Origin: CBDBKE01 sp965218055
Lineage (GTDB): Bacteria > Acidobacteriota > Terriglobia > JAJPHL01 > JAPKYU01
DNA: 64,000 bases
Reading direction: 5' to 3'
Assembly (NCBI GenBank): GCA_965218055.1
Contig: CBDCKA010000002.1
Span: 806,001 to 870,000, forward strand
In this document: in pieces, positions 59,276-64,000 of the stretch
How positions within the stretch are numbered: position 1 is the stretch's first letter
Layout of the letters: every line of letters begins with the position of its first letter
Position numbers and translations under genes: made by a program
The notes under the pieces: generated by a model
What the model was told of the DNA's origin: nothing
What the model saw: the letters and a program-made list of their open reading frames with translations, nothing else
The model's database searches: none

Positions 59276-60665
59276 CAGTCCAATCCTCTTCTCGAATCAG
59301 GATACCGACCTGCCTGGCCGACCCCATCCGAAATGGCCGCGCCACAGGGAATCCCCGCACCCACACGATCTGGCTTCCGCTGAGCACCACAGGCCAGAGT
59401 TTGCGCTGCTCGGCGGGAATCCGGCCTTCGAGCAGCAGCGTCTTGATCTTTTTCCTTCCCTGACCTGAGGGGGATTCCAGCCGATCGCCCGGACGCCAGT
59501 TGCGCACTGTCAGTGGATTCTGGACCAGCTCCAGATCCACCAAATATCCCCCAATTCCATTATAACCCTGTTCGGTGCGGTCCCGGCTCACCAAATCAAA
59601 AAGCAGGCGCTTTCCCGTAGCGGGAATGACACAAGCCCCTGGCACCCGCACCTGATATTCATAGGCAGCCGGAGCCGGACCAGCCAACGGCCTGAACTCC
59701 AGGCAGTTAAAGACGCGAACCACCTGCCGGGCCGGTAACTGCAGGCGCTGTCCGCTCTGCCCAGCCACCGCCAGCCTGCGCAGGCTCTCGATGTGGGTCA
59801 GCTCCAGACGCCGCAACGGGCCTGTCGAAGCCAGTGCCGCCCAAAGCAAGCGGCGCTGCTGGGCCCTATTCAGTTGGACGAACCGGACCAGGGATAGTTT
59901 CAAGATTGGCGTTCCCTGTTCCTCACTCACCGTGGCCAACTGGGACAGCAGCTCGGCTGCACGCTGGTTCCAGTCGGCTTCTTCGTCCTGGGCGATTTCT
60001 GCGGTGGCGGCCAGGTTTTCCACCAGCCTGGGGTTGTAGGTCTCGAGCAAAGGAACGACCTCGGCCCGCAGGCGGTTTCGGGTCAGCCGCAGGTCCCGGT
60101 TGGAGGAATCTTCGCGCCAGGCAATGCCTCGCTCCTCCAGCCAGGCGCGCAGGGCCGCGCGCCGATGTTCCAACAGCGGGCGCAGCAGCCAGCCGTCCAC
60201 GATCGGGTATGTGCCGGCCAGGCCGCGCGTGCCGCTGCCGCGCAGCAGACGCGCCAGCACGGTTTCCGCCTGATCATCGGCGGTGTGCCCCGTGGCCACC
60301 TTCGTCACCTGCCCGCCTTCCACCAGGCTGCGGAGAAACTGGTAGCGGAGTTCCCGGCCTACGCTTTCCAGGTTGCGGCGGCGGCGGCCCGCTTCAGCAG
60401 CCACGTCGGCGGCGCCGCCAAAGAAAGGCAGGCCGTGGCGGGCAGCAAGTTCTTCCACAAAGCGGGCGTCGGCGTCGGATTCCGCACCGCGCAGGCGATG
60501 GTTGAAGTGTGCTACCGCCAGTTCCACCGCCAGCCGGTCGCGCAGCCCGACCAGGGCCTCCAGCAGCGCCACCGAGTCGGCGCCCCCGCTGACGGCCGCC
60601 GCCACCTGATCACCCGGCTCCAGCATTTGGCGCCGCTTCACGAATTGATAAACCCGCTGAGTCAT
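59247..60665 (-). CDS. tilS: tRNA(Ile)-lysidine synthetase
   Basis: Modifies the wobble cytidine of tRNA-Ile(CAU) to lysidine, using ATP. The 472-residue protein has the PP-loop SGGADSVALLEAL near residue 26, AHFNHRLRGAESDADARFVEELA, ATGHTADDQAETVLARLLRGSG and a TilS-type C-terminal domain (VRNWRPGDRLESPSGQGRKKIKTLL). The ATG at 60665 is preferred because it lies just before the conserved start; the frame is open to 60731. Length is on the large side but normal for the class. It overlaps the hpt-like gene by 29 bases. Confidence 0.95.
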   Translation of the reverse strand: MTQRVYQFVKRRQMLEPGDQVAAAVSGGADSVALLEALVGLRDRLAVELAVAHFNHRLRGAESDADARFVEELAARHGLPFFGGAADVAAEAGRRRRNLESVGRELRYQFLRSLVEGGQVTKVATGHTADDQAETVLARLLRGSGTRGLAGTYPIVDGWLLRPLLEHRRAALRAWLEERGIAWREDSSNRDLRLTRNRLRAEVVPLLETYNPRLVENLAATAEIAQDEEADWNQRAAELLSQLATVSEEQGTPILKLSLVRFVQLNRAQQRRLLWAALASTGPLRRLELTHIESLRRLAVAGQSGQRLQLPARQVVRVFNCLEFRPLAGPAPAAYEYQVRVPGACVIPATGKRLLFDLVSRDRTEQGYNGIGGYLVDLELVQNPLTVRNWRPGDRLESPSGQGRKKIKTLLLEGRIPAEQRKLWPVVLSGSQIVWVRGFPVARPFRMGSARQVGILIREEDWTDVEAGSPSE

Positions 60666-60838
60666 AGCCAAATCGAAGGCGGGTCCCAGGTGTTCGGGAC
60701 CATCCTGCAGTCCCTCTGTCCCCCTGTCCACCTATCCCCTGACACCTGCCTTAATTATCGCACTGTATGGAAACACGCGCTGCCCGCAGCTGGCACCTGT
60801 TAGAATGACGCGGGAATGCCCTCGAGGAGAATTTAGTT

Positions 60839-62449
60839 ATGTCCGTGGAAGCAATGAAGGAACCAATGATGCTGGCCTTGCCCGAGTTTAAAAACGAAAA
60901 GTTCACCGATTTCTCTAACCCTGAGGAGCGCGGCAGGATGGAGGCGGCGCTGGCTCAGGTGCGGGGCGAACTGGGTCGGCTGTATCCGTTGGTGCTCGGG
61001 GGCCGAAAGCTCAAGCCCAAAGCCAGATGGGAATCCCGCAACCCCTCCCGGCCAGAGGAAGTGGTGGGCATTTTCCCCAAAGCCAGCCGCCGACATGCCC
61101 GGCAGGCCATCGAGGCTGCCGAGGGCGCCTTGGAAAGCTGGAAGCAGGTGCCGGGGGAGCAGCGCGCCGAATGGCTGCTCCGCGTGGCTGCCATCGTGCG
61201 CCGCCGCAAGTTTGAGTTGTCGGCCTGGATGGTGTTTGAGGTCGGCAAGAGCTGGGCGGAAGCCGACGCCGACACGGCCGAGGCGATTGACTTCTGCAAC
61301 TTCTACGCGCGCGAGGCGCTGCGCCTGCTGTTGCCCGATCCCGGCCGGGTGACCCCCGTCCCAGGCGAACGCAATGAGCTGCGTTACATCCCCCTGGGGG
61401 TGGGCGTGGTCATTCCACCCTGGAATTTTCCCCTGGCCATCGCCGCTGGAATGGCCACCGCTGCGATTGTCACCGGCAACACAGTGGTGCTGAAGCCGTC
61501 GAGCGATTCACCGACCATCGCCTATAAGCTCTATGAGGTCCTCACCGAAGCCGGTTTGCCAGAGGGCGTGCTGAACTTCCTGCCGGGCAGCGGCAGTCTC
61601 ATCGGGGACACGCTGGTTGACCACCCGCGCACTCGCTTCGTGTCCTTCACCGGCTCCAAGCCGGTGGGCCTGCGTATCAATCAGCGGGCAGCCCGGCATC
61701 AGACCGGCCAGCTCTGGATCAAGCGCGTCGTTGCCGAGATGGGCGGCAAAGACGCCATCGTTGTGGACGACGAGACCGATGTGGAGACGGCCGCGGCAGC
61801 CGTCACAGCCTCCGCCTTCGGCTACCAGGGCCAGAAGTGCTCCGCCTGCTCCCGCGCCATCGTGGTGGATTCGGTCTACGACACTTTCCTGGACAGGCTG
61901 AAGGCGGGCGTGGAGAAAATTACCGTTGGTCCCAGCGACGATCCAGCCAGTTTCATGGGCCCGGTCGTCAACGCCGCGGCCATGAAGTCCATCCTGGCCT
62001 ACATTGAGACGGGCAAGCAGGAAGGGCGGATTCTCATCGGCGGAGGCGCAGCGCCCACAGGTGAGGGCGCCGGCGACGGTGGGGGTTACTTTATCCAGCC
62101 CACCGTCATTGCCGACGTGGATCCCAAGGCGCACATCGCTCAGGAAGAGATTTTCGGACCGGTGCTGGCGGTGATTCGCGCCCGCGACTTTGAGGACGCG
62201 CTGCGTATCGCCAACGACACCGAGTTCGGGCTCACCGGCGCCGTCTTCTCCGACAACCCCGAGAAACTGGAGAGGGCGGGCGAGCTGTTCCACGTGGGCA
62301 ACCTCTACTTCAACCGCAAGTGCACCGGAGCGCTGGTGGGCGCGCACCCGTTCGGCGGCTTCAACATGTCCGGCACCGATTCCAAGGCCGGCGGTCGCGA
62401 TTACCTGCTGCTGTTCACCCAGGCCAAGGCCATCTCCCAGAAGCTCTAA
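60839..62449 (+). CDS. pruA: L-glutamate gamma-semialdehyde (1-pyrroline-5-carboxylate) dehydrogenase
   Basis: A 536-residue NAD-dependent aldehyde dehydrogenase completing proline degradation to glutamate. Family evidence is the long N-terminal part (FTDFSNPEERGRMEAALAQV; LVLGGRKL), VIPPWNFPLAI, VLKPSSDSP, FVSFTGSKPVGLRI, VAEMGGKDAIVV with the general-base Glu, catalytic Cys in YQGQKCSACSRAIV and PHPFGGF-like AHPFGGFNMSGTD. It lacks a PutA proline dehydrogenase domain, so a separate enzyme must supply P5C. Upstream region divergent with tilS; an inverted repeat follows its stop. Confidence 0.93.
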   Translation: MSVEAMKEPMMLALPEFKNEKFTDFSNPEERGRMEAALAQVRGELGRLYPLVLGGRKLKPKARWESRNPSRPEEVVGIFPKASRRHARQAIEAAEGALESWKQVPGEQRAEWLLRVAAIVRRRKFELSAWMVFEVGKSWAEADADTAEAIDFCNFYAREALRLLLPDPGRVTPVPGERNELRYIPLGVGVVIPPWNFPLAIAAGMATAAIVTGNTVVLKPSSDSPTIAYKLYEVLTEAGLPEGVLNFLPGSGSLIGDTLVDHPRTRFVSFTGSKPVGLRINQRAARHQTGQLWIKRVVAEMGGKDAIVVDDETDVETAAAAVTASAFGYQGQKCSACSRAIVVDSVYDTFLDRLKAGVEKITVGPSDDPASFMGPVVNAAAMKSILAYIETGKQEGRILIGGGAAPTGEGAGDGGGYFIQPTVIADVDPKAHIAQEEIFGPVLAVIRARDFEDALRIANDTEFGLTGAVFSDNPEKLERAGELFHVGNLYFNRKCTGALVGAHPFGGFNMSGTDSKAGGRDYLLLFTQAKAISQKL

Positions 62450-62454
62450 AAGAC

Positions 62455-62521
62455 AACACGAAGACACGAAGCTCACAACGCCGAATCTTTTGTGTCCTTA
62501 GTGTCTTCGTGTCTTTGTGTT
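62455..62521. repeat. Inverted repeat after pruA (dispersed-repeat or terminator-like)
   Basis: AACACGAAGACACGAAG (62455-62471) and CTTCGTGTCTTTGTGTT (62505-62521) are complementary arms around 33 bases. The transcript would form a stem of up to 17 bp immediately after the pruA stop, suited to ending transcription from either side. The phrase GTGTCTTCGTGTC is also the form of common short dispersed repeats. Confidence 0.6.
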
Positions 62522-62547
62522 GGCTTTTGAAACTAGTGGGGCCAATC

Positions 62548-63234
62548 CTAGCGGCGGAGGATGGGCCGGCGATCGTCGGGATCGCGGGGCCGCCGCTGAG
62601 AGACGGGGGCTTCGCTCAGCCCTTCAGGGATTTCGAGCGGGCGGGCCAGGCTCAGGGTTAACTGAGTTCCGGCGGGAATAGTGGCCGGCGTGCGGCTGCC
62701 GGCAATTTTGCGCCCGATCAGCACGGCCGCCACACCGACCGCGGCCCCAATGCCGACACCCTTGGCGCTGCGGGTAGTCATGGCGCCAATGCCCGCTCCA
62801 GTCATGCCTATCTGAGCCGCCTCCCGAGCTGCATCCGCACTGCCGCCCGAGCGCCCGATGGTCCCTTCCTTCGCTTCGGCGCGCAGACGCTTGCGGTCAA
62901 TGGCCTCCACGGCGGCATTGAAATCCAGGCGCCGGCCGTTGGGCAGAATCAGGGTCCGAGGGCTGAGCTGGATGGTTTTCTTGCCGCCGCGCACCTGGCC
63001 TTCCACCTGGCTTCCTGCGGGCAGCACCTCCTGCCCGTCGGCAAAAACCGGGTAGGCCACCAGGGCCGAGAAGCGTTCCAGGCTTTTTTCACCCGGAACC
63101 ACTTGGTTTTCCAAACGGACGACAATCTCGGTGCCCGGCTCGAGGGTCGCCGCTGAGGCGGGCGTTGCCCCCAGGGTCATAGCCAGCAGCAGCACGATCA
63201 CGGCACACAATGGGTAGGGGAGTTGGAGTTTCAT
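62548..63234 (-). CDS. Exported protein with glycine-zipper-like segment
   Basis: A 228-residue secreted protein. The signal peptide (LCAVIVLLLAMTLGATPASA) is followed by a beta-rich domain (LEPGTEIVVRLENQVVPGEK; VLPAGSQVEGQVRGGKK), then a Gly/Ala-rich hydrophobic stretch (MTGAGIGAMTTRSAKGVGIGAAVGVAAVLIG) and a second TIPAGTQLTLSLARPL motif. The paired PAGTxL elements recall TrbI-like and other acidobacterial envelope proteins. The ATG at 63234 is preferred although the frame is open to 63969, because the upstream part antisense-overlaps the aminotransferase gene. Confidence 0.7.
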   Translation of the reverse strand: MKLQLPYPLCAVIVLLLAMTLGATPASAATLEPGTEIVVRLENQVVPGEKSLERFSALVAYPVFADGQEVLPAGSQVEGQVRGGKKTIQLSPRTLILPNGRRLDFNAAVEAIDRKRLRAEAKEGTIGRSGGSADAAREAAQIGMTGAGIGAMTTRSAKGVGIGAAVGVAAVLIGRKIAGSRTPATIPAGTQLTLSLARPLEIPEGLSEAPVSQRRPRDPDDRRPILRR

Positions 63235-63342
63235 GCTTGGTAGGACGTGGCCCGGCCGCTGGAGGTTACTGCTGGATTGGGCAACTGCCGGGCAGTTGGC
63301 TGCCGATAGCTGTCGGAGGTCTTGTGATATAGTCGGCGCGCC

Positions 63343-64000
63343 GTGTCCCGCAAGCCGGTCCTGCCACTCAACGACTTGCGCGCCCAGTACGATTCCATCC
63401 GCACGGAAGTAGCGCTGGCCTTGGCCGATGTTCTGGAGCGCCAGGAGTTCGTGCTGGGGCGCGAGGTGCACCAACTGGAGGAGGAGATGGCGCGCCTGTG
63501 CCGCACCCGCCATGCGGTCGCCTGCGCCAACGGGTCCGACGCCCTGCTGCTGGCGCTGCTGGCGCTCGATCTGCGAGCGGGCGATGAAGTCGCGGTCCCG
63601 TCGTTCACCTTTGTGGCCACCGCCGGCGTGGTGGCCCGGCTGGGGGGACGCCCGGTGTTGGTGGACATCGAGCCGCGCTCCTTCAACATGTCTCCCACGG
63701 CCCTGAAGCAGGCCGTGGCCCGCCAGCGAAAGCTGCGCGCCGTCATTCCCGTGGACCTGTTCGGCCAGATTCCCAACATGGAGTCGCTGCGGGAGTGCCT
63801 GCCGGAAGGAGTGGCTGTGGTCGAAGACGCGGCGCAGGCCATTCTGGCCGAGCGCCACGGCGCGCGCGCCGGCAGCCTGGGGCGCATGGGCGCCTTCAGC
63901 TTCTACCCTGCCAAGAATCTGGGCGGCTATGGTGACGGGGGAATGGTGGTGACCGACGACGATGCGCATGCCGCTCGGCTACGCCGCCTGCGCGCGCACG
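63343..64000 (+). CDS. DegT/DnrJ/EryC1 family aminotransferase (partial, cut by right edge)
   Basis: The first 219 or so codons of a PLP-dependent sugar aminotransferase, from GTG at 63343 to the window end. It shows PLNDLRAQYDSI, HAVACANGSDALLLALLAL, DEVAVPSFTFVATAG, VVEDAAQAI with the Asp contacting PLP, and FYPAKNLGGYGDGG holding the Schiff-base Lys. Proteins of this kind act on nucleotide-linked keto sugars in surface polysaccharide synthesis. The gene is divergent from the exported protein at 62548. Its C-terminus is not in the window. Confidence 0.9.
   Translation, partial: MSRKPVLPLNDLRAQYDSIRTEVALALADVLERQEFVLGREVHQLEEEMARLCRTRHAVACANGSDALLLALLALDLRAGDEVAVPSFTFVATAGVVARLGGRPVLVDIEPRSFNMSPTALKQAVARQRKLRAVIPVDLFGQIPNMESLRECLPEGVAVVEDAAQAILAERHGARAGSLGRMGAFSFYPAKNLGGYGDGGMVVTDDDAHAARLRRLRAH

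Noticed and set aside
62548..63969. A 473-residue minus-strand protein
   Set aside because: The part beyond 63234 is antisense to a clear DegT-family aminotransferase, and a signal peptide starts at 63234.

Overview
The window looks like chromosomal DNA of a GC-rich Acidobacteriota bacterium (inferred, not proven). The support is the combination of acidobacterial-style genes: a VWFA-related exported protein, kinesin-light-chain-like TPR proteins, membrane-anchored Ser/Thr kinases, a TonB receptor with an N-terminal carboxypeptidase-regulatory-like domain, a SpoIVB-type (S55) exported peptidase, Tat-signal proteins and several stand-alone B12-binding radical SAM proteins. No rRNA, CRISPR array, plasmid or phage module was seen.

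Layout. 1-2730 (minus): a xoxJ - dihaem cytochrome c - xoxF methanol dehydrogenase cluster; xoxF runs off the left edge. 2731-17400: a worn, rearranged region. It holds two apparently identical inverted copies of a 1252-bp IS3-family element (4545-5796 and 14776-16027) and an internally deleted third copy (3082-3711). Around them lie gene stumps (pirin, TPR, SGNH hydrolase, Tat protein, SBBP-like protein, metallo-hydrolase, Ser/Thr kinase), several families of dispersed repeats and a tRNA 3'-half-like segment. Intact islands inside it are a DUF488 gene, a sugar epimerase, an HpcH/HpaI aldolase, a hydroxyacid-oxoacid transhydrogenase and an NHL-repeat protein. 17477-29181: a second epimerase, a kinase/M24 peptidase pair joined by an ATGA overlap, a B12-radical SAM protein, uvrC, two TPR paralogues and an NAD-dependent epimerase. 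29599-43664: desaturase, tandem PilZ genes, secreted beta-propeller with an S55 peptidase, a second B12-radical SAM protein, nuoB with a Rieske ferredoxin, a coiled-coil protein with an apparent frameshift, a VWFA protein and a TonB receptor with a readable promoter/operator. 43803-51547: pckA, a class V aminotransferase, a SpoIIE-type phosphatase lacking key residues, small unknown genes and a nucleoside transporter.

51610-56072 (minus) is the most interesting locus. cysM, a JAMM protease (mec+-like) and a single fused CysO-MoeZ-rhodanese protein form a compact operon with a third B12-radical SAM gene. This encodes the protein-thiocarboxylate (ubiquitin-like) route to cysteine, but with the ubiquitin-like carrier fused in front of its own E1-like activating enzyme, so its Gly-Gly end is internal. 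56681-60665 is the classic tilS-hpt-ftsH order, but the Hpt-like protein has lost several catalytic residues. 60839-64000 carries pruA, an exported glycine-rich protein and the start of a DegT/DnrJ aminotransferase cut by the right edge.
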